Source: Prionace glauca (Eukaryota > Chordata > Chondrichthyes > Carcharhiniformes > Carcharhinidae). Taken from it: a DNA stretch of 64,000 nt. The position numbers and the translations under genes are program-made. Location: the NCBI GenBank assembly GCA_037974335.1, contig CM075760.1, positions 29,596,902 to 29,660,901 on the forward strand, read 5' to 3'. The notes beneath the pieces are model-generated. The model searched no databases. It had not been told where the DNA came from and saw only the letters and a program-made list of their open reading frames with translations. Shown piece by piece: positions 54,459 to 64,000 of this stretch. Every line of letters starts with the position of its first letter. Position 1 is the stretch's first letter.

Positions 54459-55374
54459 CTGTGAATGAGAAATGAAAATGAGCCCTAGTTCCCCTTCACA
54501 AGCAGGACAGCAGTCTTCAGCCTGAAGGAGACAAAGTCGCCTTCAATATATCAATCTCTAACTCTCGCCTTTCACCTTCCATGGCGAATGGGAAGCCAGC
54601 TTGCTGTATGGAATCATTCCCTGTATTAAATATTGGAGCAGCGGTAACATTTCCATGAATCAGAATTGGAGAATTCCCAAACAAACACACCATCCTGATC
54701 TCAAGGAAAAAGTACTGACCGTTGGTTTATAAATAGGGTGGATACACTTTCCAATATTTTACCCCTGTGCTGTGACCTGTGAAGCAGTCTAACACTTACT
54801 GTCTCTTCAAATTTTACCAGCTGTCTCAGGAACAAGCTGACATCAAGGCCACCTCACTCAGTATATTGCTTCAAACCGAAAGGGGGCACTCTTTTAAGGG
54901 GAGCCTGTGGTATATGGTGTTGTCAATGGACTTATAACCTAGGGCAAGACTCTGGGGACACAGATTCGAATCCCATCATTGCAAATATGAAATTTGAATT
55001 TTGTAAACATCTATAATTAAAAGTTGAAATGGTTTTCATGAAGCTATTGCTGTAAAACCCCTCCTAGTTCACAAATGTTCCTTACCAAAATTAACCTGCT
55101 GTCTTTATCTGGCCTGGCATGCATGTGACTCCAAATTCACAGCAACGTGAGTGACACTTCAGTGCCCTCAGGTTTGGGAAATAAATGCACATCTCAGGAA
55201 GGGATAACAAAAAATTGTTTTTCTGATGAAATTCTGAATGAGATATTGTCCTAATGCAGCAAACTACAGGACAATAACTCACAAGTTGTTCTATGCTTTG
55301 TACCAACTTTAATAGATCCCTAATTCTGATTAACATCAGAATGATATATGTTGTCCTCTGTTTGAGTCTCTTAC
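54459..55374 (-). other. CH2-CH3 intron
   Basis: No repeat recognised with confidence. A 735-base open frame (55091-55825) is the CH2 exon read on through its donor. Confidence 0.5.
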
Positions 55375-55689
55375 CCCGAGATACGCTGATGTTCTGACTC
55401 TGAGTGTCTCCTCGGTGAGTGACCTGGCAGGTATAGACCGCTTTGCTGAACCATTCCCCAGCGGAGACTGTCAGCCGACTGCTGGCCGAGAAGTTCCCGT
55501 TCAATCGACAGGGGGGAGAGGTGACAATTCCTGAATGCGTGGGTTCCCCATTCTTCAGCCAACTCACTTCCATTAACCCTGGCTGGAAATCGATGATTGA
55601 ACAGACGATGATTGCGACTTTCCTGTGTGAGATTTCTTCACTGGAACTCACGGTGAGGATAACAGTTGGAGGGATCACATGCGGAGGGC
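55375..55689 (-). CDS. IGHM: IgM heavy chain CH2 exon
   Basis: 315 bases between acceptor 'ttttttccctgaag' and donor 'cggg|gtaaga', phase 1. Reads [18 protein letters not shown], cysteines at IIVCSI and YTCQVT, Trp at VSWLKN, and N-glycosylation sites NFS and NIS. The split codon with CH1 gives Cys (T|GC), so the junction is CPPHV, a candidate inter-chain cysteine. Intact. Confidence 0.95.
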
Positions 55690-55739
55690 CTTCAGGGAAA
55701 AAAAACAGATCAGTCATTTCCTGCAGAAGATGTGGATCA

Positions 55740-55962
55740 ATTAAACTTTTGTCAACAGAGGGTAGTAAGGGCTTGGAAAGCCCTGTCTGCAGCATTGTGG
55801 ACTCGCCAACTTTAAGGGTGTTCAAATGGTCAGTGGATAGTCATATGGATAATATTGGAATAGTTTAGGTTAGAGGGTCATGAGATTGGTTCCACTGGTC
55901 GGCGCAACATCGAGAGCCGAATGGCCAGTACTGCGCTGTAATGTTCTATGTTCTATGTTCTA
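55740..55962 (+). mobile_element. LINE 3' end in the CH1-CH2 intron
   Basis: 'agggtagtaagggcttggaa' through 'tggataatattggaatagtt', ending 'atgttctatgttctatgttc'. Same subfamily as 15255-15602. Confidence 0.88.
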
Positions 55963-56099
55963 ACTCATTTGCAGTCAATAGACACTAACTGGACCAATCC
56001 AAAGGGCCGGATTGTGCACATCTATTTAAATGAGTTATAACCAAGGCCCTGCATGTTAACCACAGTGTTTCTGTTTCACACAAGCTCCATAACACTTAC

Positions 56100-56399
56100 A
56101 TGGTATTTCAATGTTCTTGACTGAGCTGTTGTGTCGAACCTCACAGTCAATTCTGGGGCATTCTCCCGCTGAGTCGCTGATGGTTAACTGGCTGCTCAGG
56201 GTGTAGGTTCCTTTCGTGTTTCTCACTGACGGGTAAGTCTTAAACCCACTGGGGACCGTTTGCCCATTTTTCTTCCAGGTCACTTTGGAGACATCTGGAA
56301 GGTAATCCATCGCCAAACATCCGAAGGTGATGGAGCCGCCGGAGTTCTGTTGCTGACAGGGGGAGACCAGGCCATACAGAGTGGGCGCAGACGGTGTCG
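56100..56399 (-). CDS. IGHM: IgM heavy chain CH1 exon
   Basis: 300 bases between acceptor 'attctttcccag' and donor 'ccat|gtaagt', phase 1 at the 5' end so that J would supply the first base. Reads TPSAPTLYGLVSPCQQQNSG; the early Cys (SPC) is the expected light-chain partner. Domain cysteines are at TFGCLA and DCEVRH, Trp at VTWKKN. This domain pairs with the light-chain constant domain. The J segment is not in the next 7.6 kb as far as I can see. Confidence 0.94.
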
Positions 56400-56504
56400 C
56401 TGGGAAAGAATAGCCAATTGAACAAGTTAGACTCTTACTTGCATTTATTAAGTCATCAAACATTGTTACAAATAGGTTTCTATATTAGATATAGTTCTTG
56501 GTGT

Positions 56505-56632
56505 TAAAGGGATGAAGGGATATGGGTAGTAGGTGTGATCAGGATAGTGATGAGCTCTGACCAAAGTGAAAGGCGGAGTAGGCTCCAAGGGCCGAATGGC
56601 CTACTCCAGCTTCTCTTTTCTATGTTTCTATC
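56505..56632 (+). mobile_element. LINE 3' UTR fragment
   Basis: 'gggatgaagggatatgggta' and 'gggccgaatggcctactcc', ending 'tttctatgtttct'. Confidence 0.75.
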
Positions 56633-56959
56633 TCCAACATTGATTTGAATTATGAACTTATCCCTAATATTTCCCGATTAAATCTTTCATCCGCCTTTGC
56701 GATGATGTTACTTCTATCAATTGGGAATTGTCATCTCTGTAGAAACTCATATCCCTGTCTCCACTTCTATCAAATTAGGAAGAAAAAAAACACATTCTGT
56801 TAGTCTCACAATGACATGTCATTCATTGGATTAACAGAGAACAGCAAAAAATTTCTCAATTATTGCAGCAACTATTTATTTCTCAACAACAGCAGTGTGT
56901 GATGAACCGCTGTTTATTTCTCAAACAAAAACACTTTGTGATGAAGAACTTCTCCCTTC

Positions 56960-57093
56960 ATTCAGACTATCCACTCACCTGATGAGGGAGCTCCAACAGT
57001 TTGTGATTCCAAATAAACCTGTTGGACTTTAACCTGGTGCAGTGAGATCCTTACTGTGCCCACACCAACCTCACTCCGGCATCTCCACATAGT
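56960..57093 (-). mobile_element. Palindromic retroposon, one arm with full terminus
   Basis: 'actcacctgatgagggagct', 'aaataaacctgttggacttt', ending 'cactccggcatctccacat', the complement of the family's 'atgtggagatgccgg' start. It shows that the complete element is palindromic to its ends. Confidence 0.75.
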
Positions 57094-57374
57094 TTTGGAA
57101 ATTGCCTGTGTTCAAACTGATTGATGCCCCTTCCTCTCTCCAACTCACTGCCTCTCAATCCACAAAACGGAGATTAGTAACTTTGCTTCAAAAATACCTC
57201 CGGAATGAATACTTACTGAATGATCAGGAAACTCTAAATGTGATTATAAATTCAAATAAATCCAACATTTATTGACGGATTGACGGATCATACATTAATA
57301 CCAAGAGTTTCCCATTTGGGCCCTGAAGTCTCCTCCATCATTCACTGAGATTACAGATGAGCCGATTGTGGTGC

Positions 57375-58147
57375 TAGCTCTGTTCTGAACCTCCTCACTC
57401 CGCCATCCATCACCCCCTCTGTGCCCATTTCCCCAGCCCTTTGCCCTTTCCCCTGGGTCTCTGCCTTTCACGGTGGCTCTTTTCCCCTTTTATCCGGCTC
57501 TCTGTATTTCCACCTGGCCCTCTACACTTTCCTCCAGCTCTGTGTCCTCTCCCCCGGCTCTCTGTTCTTTCCCTCACCCCCCCACACTGTCCCTCAGCTC
57601 TCTGCCCTCTTTTCCTTCTCCCCCCCCCTCTTTCTCCTTCCCCCCAGCTCTCTGAGCTTTCCCCTTGACTCTACTGCCCTTTCCCCTGGGCTCTCTGCCC
57701 TTTCCCTCGGCTCTCTGCCCTTTCTCCTGCCTCCCTGCCCTTTTTTGTGCCTCCCCGCCCTTTTTCCTGATTCTCTCCCCTTTCCCTGGTCTTTCTACAC
57801 TTTTCCCCATCTCTCTGCCCTTTCTTTCAGCTCTCTCCCCTTTCACTGGTCTCTCTGCCCTTTCCCCTGCTCCCTGTCCTTTGCCCTCTCTCTCCGCACT
57901 TTCCCCTGACTTTGCACCCTGTTCCCCGGCTGTGTACTCTTTCCCCCGCCTCTCTGCCCTTCCCCCAGATCTCTGCTGTTTCCCCTAGCTCTCTGCCTTC
58001 CCCCCACCCACGGCTCTCTGCCCTTTCCCTCGCCTCCTGTTCCCCCCTGACTCTTTGTCATTGCCCCTGGCCCTGAGCCCCCAGCGAATCCCTCCAGCTC
58101 TCTGCACTCCCAGGGCAGCTCCCAGCTTTGAACACCAAACTGCAGCT
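57375..58147 (-). repeat. Pyrimidine-rich AGCT-containing tandem tract 5' of IgM CH1
   Basis: About 20-25-base units of the type 'ctctctgccctttcccc' on the plus strand; on the coding strand it is G/A-rich (GGGGAAAGGGCAGAGAG). By direct reading there are 11 AGCT tetramers in 773 bases, against about 3 expected by chance. It begins about 1 kb upstream of CH1 in transcription order. The open frames seen on both strands are by-products. Possible switch-like role is inference (see findings). Confidence 0.8.
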
Positions 58148-58189
58148 TGAGATATTTCTTCTCTTTCGTTGCAGGCCCTCCCCACACAG

Positions 58190-61100
58190 ATTCAGTGAGT
58201 GTAAGTGGGAGAATGTGAGTGTGTGAAGGTGAGTGATTAAATGAGTGAGTTTGGATGAATGATGGTGTATGTGTGAACGAAGGTGGGGAAGTGAGGGTGA
58301 GTGAGTGAAGTTCTTTGAGTGAGGATGAGTGATTGAGGGTGAGTAAGTGTGGGTGAGGGTGAGAGAGCGTGAGTAAATGAGGATGTGTGAGTGAGGGTAG
58401 GTGAGTGAAGGAGGCTGAATGTGAGTGAAGGTGGCTGGAAGAGTGTAGGTAAGCAAGAGTGAAAGAATGAGGGAGAGTGAGTGAGGATATGTGAAGGTTA
58501 GTGGAGGTGGGTGAGTGAAAGTGAGTGAGATTGAGTGAATGAGGGTGAGGGAGTGAATATAACTGTGTAAGTGAAGGGTGAGAGTGAGTGAGTCAGGGTG
58601 TGTTATTGAGGGTGGTGTGTGAGGGAGAATGAATGTGGATGGGTGGGAGAGTGAGGATGAGTGAGTGAAGGTGGTTGATGAGGACGAGTGATTGAGGATT
58701 TGAGAGTTAGGGTGTGTGAATTTGAGTGATGATGAGGATGTGAGTGTGTGTGAGTGAAGGTAGGTGTGTGAGTTTGAGTGAGTTGCAATGGGTGAGGTGG
58801 CGCTAGTGAGAGAGAGAGACAGAGAGAAGGTCATTGAGCTTGAGTCTGTGGGGGTGAGTCTGGGTGATTGAGGGTAGGTAGGTGAGTGAGTGAGTGTGAG
58901 TGAGAGTGAGTTAGACTGGATGAGTGAGGGTGGATAAGTGGGGTGAGTGAGTGTGAGAGAATGGGGTGAGTGAGTGAGGGTGAGAGAGTGAGACTGGGTG
59001 AGTGAGGGTGGATTAGTGGGATGAGTGAATGAAGGTGAGTATGAATGTTGATGACTGACTGAGGGTCTAAGTCAGTGGATGAGGTTTAGTGAGTGATGGT
59101 ATATGAGTGTGGGTGGCTGAGTGACAGTGAGTTAATGAGGGCGCGTGAGGGTGAGTGCGTGAGGGTGAGTGAGTGAATGTGGGTGCGTGACTGAGGGTGT
59201 GAGAGTGAGTGAATGTGAGTGAGTCAGTGAGGGTGTGAGAATGAATGAGTCAGGCTGAGTGATTGAAGTTGAACGAGTGAGGTTGAATGAGTGTTTGTGG
59301 GTGAGTGAGGATGGATGAGAGTGAGTGAGCGAATATGAGTGAGTGATTGTGAGTGAGTGAGTGTGTGAGGGTGTGAGGATGAGTGAGTCAGGGCGTGTGT
59401 TTGAGTGAACGAGTGAGGTTGATTGAGGGTGTGTGAGTGCTTGTGTGTGTGAGGGGCGATGGATGAGAGTGAGTGAGGGAATATGAGTGAGCGATTATGA
59501 GTGAGTGAGTGTGTGAGGGTGAGTAATTCAGATCAGTGAGCTTCTGAGTTTGAGTGCATGAGGTTGAGTGCATGAGGTTGAGTGCATGAGGTTGAGTGCA
59601 TGAGGATGAGTGCATGAGGATGAGTGCATGTGGACGAGTGCGTGAGGGCGGGTGCATGAGGTTGAGTGCATGGGGATGAGTGCGTGAGGGCGAGTGCATG
59701 AGAGCGAGTGTGTGTGAGGGCGACTGTGTGAGAGCGAGTGCTTGAGGGCAAGTGCTTGAGGGCGAGTGCGTGAGGGTGGACGAGTGAGCAAGGGTGAGTG
59801 AATGAGGGCGAGTCAGTAAGCATAAATGAGGATGAGTGAGTGTGGGTGAGTGATTGTGGATGAGTGAGTGAGGGTGAGTGAATGAGGGTGAGTGAGTGAG
59901 GGAAGGTGGGTCAGTGAGCGTGAGTGAGTGAAGTTGTTTGAGTGAGGATGAGAGATTGAAGGTGAGTGAGTGAGCGTGAGTGAGTGAAGTTGTTTGAGTG
60001 AGGATGAGAGATTGAAGGTGAGTGAGTGAGGGTGAGTGAGTGAAGTTGTTTGTGTGAGGATGAGAGATTGAAGGTGAGTGAGTGAGGGTGAGTGAGTGAA
60101 GTTCTTTGAGTGAGGATGAGAGATTGAGGGTAAGTGAGGGTGAGTGAGTGAGAGTGTGTCAGTGAGGGAAGGTGGGTGAGTGAGTGAAGTTATTTGAGTG
60201 AGGATGAGAGATTGAGGGTGAGTGAGTGATGTTATTTGAGTGCGGATGAGAGATTGAGGGTGAGTGAGTGAAGTTATTTGAGTGAGGATGAGAGATTGAG
60301 GGTGAGTGAGTGAGTGTGGGTGAGGGTGAGAGAGTCAATGAGCCACCTCCTCCTCTCCCTCTCCATCGATCTTTTCCCGATTCTCTACATATGAGGGTGA
60401 GTGAGTGAGAGAGTGTGTGTCAGTGAGGGAAGGTGATTAAGTGAGGGTGAGTGAGTGAAGTTCTTTGAGTGAGGATGAGAGATTGAGGGTGAGTGAATGA
60501 GGGTGAGTGAGTGAGAGTGTGTCAGTGAGGGAAGGTGGGTAAGTGAGGGTGAGTGAGTGAAGTTGTTTGAGTGAGGATGAGAGATTGAGGGTGAGTGAGT
60601 GAAGTTATTTGAGTGAGGACGAGAGATTGAGGGTGAGTGAATGAGGGTGAGTGAGTGAGAGTGTGTCAGTGAGGGAAGGTGGGTAAGTGAGGGTGAGTGA
60701 GTGAAGTTGTTTGAGTGAGGATGAGAGATTGAGGGTGAGTGAGTGAAGTTATTTGAGTGAGGACGAGAGATTGAGGGTGAGTGAATGAGGGTGAGTGAGT
60801 GAGAGTGTGTCAGTGAGGGAAGGTGATTAAGTGAGGGTGAGTGAGTGAAGTTCTTTGAGTGAGGATGAGAGATTGAAGGTGAGTGAATGAGGGTGAGTGA
60901 GTGAGAGTGTGTCAGTGAGGGAAGGTGGGTAAGTGAGGGTGAGTGAGTGAAGTTGTTTGAGTGAGGATGAGAGATTGAGGGTGAGTGAGTGAAGTTATTT
61001 GAGTGAGGACGAGAGATTGAGGGTGAGTGAATGAGGGTGAGTGAGTGAGAGTGTGTCAGTGAGGGAAGGTGATTAAGTGAGGGTGAGTGAGTGAAGTTCT

Positions 61101-61260
61101 TTGAGTGAGGATGAGAGATTGAAGGTGAGTGAATGAGGGTGAGTGAGTGAGAGTGTGTCAGTGAGGGAAGGTGGGTAAGTGAGGGTGAGTGAGTGAAGTT
61201 ATTTGAGTGAGGATGAGAGATTGAGGGTGAGTGAGTCAGTGTGGGTGAGGGTGAGAGAGT
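58190..61260. repeat. 3-kb GTGAGTGAGG-type satellite array with higher-order units
   Basis: 58190-59880 is irregular 'gagtgagtgagggtgagtga' sequence, with a local 'gtgcatgaggttgagtgcat' patch at 59550-59720. From about 59880 it becomes ordered: the anchor 'gtgtgtcagt' is at 60154, 60415, 60517, 60661, 60805, 60907, 61051 and 61153, giving steps of 102 and 144 that differ by a 42-base module. A unique flank ('agccacctcctcctctccct') occurs at 60341 and again at 61266, so about 925 bases were duplicated as a block. Confidence 0.95.
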
Positions 61261-61329
61261 CAGTGAGCCACCTCCTCCTCTCCCTCTCCATCGATCTTTC
61301 CCCGATTCTCTCCATTGATCAGCTTTCAG

Positions 61330-61580
61330 TAACAGGGCTGTGTAAAGTCAGGAATCAGTGTAGATCACCGGGCAGCTGCTTTAATGTCGGGGCCTTTCTT
61401 TCAGAAACACGGATCAGTGAACAAATAGACAGACTGAGGGAGCTGGAAGGGAAGCTTCCAGCAAAACTAGGGTCACACAGGAATCAAACACCAAGTTTAC
61501 ACCAGTATTGGGGAGCCAGGCGGACTTCGTCTCAGCCAGATCCCTTCTTATTGATTGTGTCTTTGTGTCCGGTGTAACAC
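61330..61580 (+). other. Possible exon fragment, unrecognised
   Basis: A polypyrimidine-AG 'gcctttctttcag' is followed by an open stretch reading ETRISEQIDRLRELEGKLPA, which has a short coiled-coil-like heptad pattern. It could be a decayed gene or a chance frame; no family recognised. Confidence 0.25.
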
Positions 61581-61872
61581 ATGGAAATCCCTACTTCTGA
61601 CCTCATGTTGGATGGAATGTGTCATTGATGAAGCAATAGAAGATTGTTGGTCACAGAACAGTCCCCTGCCGAACTCCTGCAGTGATTTCTCAACTTAGAT
61701 GTTTGACCTCCAACAACCATCACCATCTTGCTTTGTGCTAAATATGACTCCAAACAGAGAACAATTTCCAGCTGAAACTTATTCACATGAGTTTTACTCG
61801 GGCTCCTCGATCCCACCCTCATTCAAATGTTAGTCAGGGAGAGGGAGGGGGAGGGGGCGGGGGAGGGGGTGG

Positions 61873-62168
61873 CCGAGGCGGCACAGCGATTAACGCTGCT
61901 GCCTCACAGTTCAATTCCCGATTTGGGTCATTGTGTATGGAGTTAGTAATTTCACCCCGTGTCTGCTTGGGTTTCCTTCGGATGCTCCTGTTTCCTCCCA
62001 CAGTCCAAAGAAGTTTGGGTTCAGGGGACTGGCCGTGCGAATAGGTTCAGGAGGTCTAGTTAGAGTAAACACATGTGGTTATGGGGATAGGGCTTTGGTG
62101 GAATTCCTGTTGATGCAGACTCGATGGGCTGAATGGCCTCCTTCTGTACTGTAGGATCTCGTGATTCT
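61873..62168 (+). mobile_element. tRNA-derived SINE, nearly full length
   Basis: Head 'ggcggcacagcgattaacgc', weakened B box ('agttcaattcccg'), body 'gtttcctcccacagtccaaa', tail 'gatgggctgaatggcctcc' and 'tgattctat'. Confidence 0.85.
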
Positions 62169-62169
62169 A

Positions 62170-62635
62170 TTCTACGATGTAAATGACAGTCTCTCTGACG
62201 TATGTGAGGTGGAAAGTGTGTGAGGTGTGTTTGGGTGTGTGTTTGATAGAGAGAGAGAGTGAATGTGTGTGAGAAGGTGCCTGTGTGTGACAGACTGTGT
62301 TTGCACATGTGTGAGACAGTGGGCTGCGTTTGCAAGAGGGGGCAGTGTGCCTACTAGAAAGCAAATATACTGTTCATGAGTGTGTGGAAGTGTGCATGGG
62401 ATTGTGTGTGAGTGAGAAAAATGTGTGCAATGTACATGGGTGATAGAGGCAAAGTGTGTGTGTGTGTGTGACAGAGAACGTTTGCGTGACACTGTGCTTG
62501 TGGGAGAGACTGTGTCTGTGTGTAAGTTGGAGTGTGTGCATAGGTCTATGTTTGTGAGAGAGTGTGAGCGAGCTAGTGTGAGAGAGAGCAAGAATGTACA
62601 GGTGTAAGATAATCTGTGCAACAGAGATAGAAATA

Positions 62636-62668
<33 letters not shown>

Positions 62669-63055
62669 TGCAAGTGCAAGAGGAATTGTGAGAAAGTGTG
62701 TGTGAATAAATGAGAGACAACTTGAGCGTGTGTGACAGAGTGTGGGAGAGAGATTGCGTGTGTGAGAGCATGAGACTATGCTTATGTGTGTGTGTGTGTC
62801 TGCGTGTAAGAGAGAATGTTTGTGGAGATGTGTGCGTGTGAGTGTTTTTGTGTATGAGATGTGAGAGACTGATTGAGAGAGCGAGAGTATGTCTGGATTT
62901 GTATTTGAGACAGAGTATGTAGACCGTGAGAGAAAGAGAATGTGTGTGAGATATCGTATGAGAGAGAAAGTAAGTGTGCGTGTGTATGTGTGAGAGAATA
63001 TGAGCGTCTCTCTGTGTGTATTTATGTGTGTGAGAGTGTGTGATGTGTGTAAGTC
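62170..63055. repeat. GTGTGAGAGA low-complexity tract
   Basis: Impure 'gtgtgtgagagagag' sequence with no clear period. Frames in it are by-products. Confidence 0.85.
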
Positions 63056-64000
63056 TCTATCTGGCTGATTCAGTCTGGAAAAGCACCCTCACTCCACACA
63101 TACTCACCCACTCGCACAGTAAGTGGGAGTGACAAGCGAGCACAACACGGACTGTGGGGCACGGGTTGGAAAAACATTTAAATATTTCACAAGTCAGTCA
63201 CAATTAAATAATTTCCTCTTTCCTCAATGAGAGAAACTTGTAAAACCTCACGGAATCTGACACAATCCAAGGCAAAGCCACCCACAAGATTACCCGGCCC
63301 CTCATTCACCCTATTTACTCTCTCCATCACTAACAAGCAGTGTCAGCACTGTGTGCATTATATACAACATGCACTGCAGCAATTCACCAAGGCTCCATAG
63401 ATTACACTGTCCAAACACGCTGCCTTTACATCCTAACAGGACAAGGGCAGCAGCCACATATGAAACACTATAACCTGTAAGCTTCCCTCCAAAACACACA
63501 CCATCCTGACCTGAAACAATTTCTCAATTCATTCATAATCGCTGGGTCAAAATCCTGGAACTCCCTGCCTAACAGCAGGGCGGATGTCTGCAGCATATGG
63601 ACTGCAGTTGTTCAAGGATGCTTCATATCAATACTTTGTGAAGGAACAATGAGATTATAAATTCTGGCCGAGCAAATGTCTCTAAAATGCCTTTAGAAGA
63701 TTAAAAATAATATGCAGGTGAATGTGACCCTTCAACTGTCAAACTAAACAGTTCAGGGGCTGCTGTAGTACGGAGCACAATATAGTAAATCTCACTTTGT
63801 ATTTGTTCATCGAACATTCCCAAGGCCGGTACATCACTGCTTAAAAATCACCCAATTCTCCCTCTAAAGTCCGATGTTTCTGCTTCTCTGATAGACACAA
63901 TATGCTTCAGGGACTTAATTTCTGAGACACCGAGTCAAACAGTCACATTTCCCACAGATACAAGTGCATTGAAGAAATAAATAAAATTTCACTTCCTGCA
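63056..64000. other. Terminal stretch, no gene seen; repeat B at 63535-63630
   Basis: Searched by eye on the minus strand for a J segment (WGxG codons next to a heptamer/nonamer signal) because it is 5' of IgM; none found. 63535-63630 is repeat B in its other orientation ('gggtcaaaatcctggaactc'). Confidence 0.5.

Noticed and set aside
55091-55371. Downstream half of the 244-codon frame that includes CH2
   Set aside because: This is intron read-through past a good gtaaga donor; the Ig domain ends at 55375.
57421-57909. 162-codon plus-strand open frame rich in F, P, L and S
   Set aside because: It is a translation of the pyrimidine-rich tandem tract; overlapping frames on both strands stay open for the same reason.
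59550-59720. CRISPR-like regular repeats in the GTGCATGAGG patch
   Set aside because: The repeats have no unique spacers; this is a simple minisatellite in a vertebrate genome.
58190-61260. GTGAG array as the IgM switch region
   Set aside because: Its G-rich strand is the template strand and AID hotspots (AGCT) are nearly absent; the tract at 57375-58147 fits better.
63056-64000. A J segment with recombination signal 5' of CH1
   Set aside because: No WGxG motif next to a heptamer/nonamer pair could be read on the minus strand; J may lie beyond the window.

Overview
This 64 kb window reads as nuclear genomic DNA of a cartilaginous fish, most likely a shark. Three things say so: a four-domain IgM constant region with the elasmobranch-type secretory tail, a GPR139-like receptor of a type I recall as numerous in sharks, and a dense background of tRNA-derived SINEs and CR1/L2-type LINEs with octamer tails. 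I cannot name the species.

Layout. 1-6 kb is decayed LINE and SINE sequence. 6-15 kb holds two paralogous C2H2 zinc-finger loci facing each other tail to tail: a plus-strand 13-finger copy interrupted by in-frame stops (8.4-9.8 kb) and a minus-strand intact 9-finger gene (12.5-13.3 kb). Each has a CpG-rich YY1/NRF1-type promoter island upstream. 15-25 kb is mostly repeats: a LINE ORF1 remnant with an esterase-like domain, long-palindrome retroposons, a regular 52-bp minisatellite, and two further promoter-like islands (18.4-18.8 and 24.0-24.6 kb) with no recognisable gene. 26-32 kb is a tRNA cluster: Arg, Gly, Asn and Glu genes that look intact, plus Gln-, Glu- and Lys-derived relics, one with an ochre (UUA) anticodon. 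32-39 kb is nested LINE and LTR fossils, including a young 5'-truncated LINE with an open 514-codon frame whose empty target site is preserved in another repeat copy at 23 kb.

39.7-45.3 kb carries a two-exon GPR139-like receptor on the minus strand, with a 4.4 kb intron full of transposons. 48.3-56.4 kb carries the IgM heavy-chain constant region on the minus strand: CH1, CH2, CH3, CH4 plus secretory tail, then TM1 and TM2. Every splice junction can be read and all phases agree, so secreted and membrane forms are both encoded. 56.5-64 kb is the 5' (J-C side) flank. I found no V, D or J segment there. It holds an AGCT-rich tract that is G-rich on the coding strand, directly 5' of CH1, followed by a 3 kb GTGAG-type array with higher-order structure.

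The host genes do not form one pathway: zinc-finger regulators, Pol III tRNA genes, a GPCR and an immunoglobulin locus are simply neighbours. The most unusual signals are the switch-like tract 5' of CH1, the palindromic retroposon family with 9-14 bp target duplications, and the UUA-anticodon tRNA relic. Coordinates of repeats are approximate (about 10-50 bases) unless a boundary is argued in the entry.
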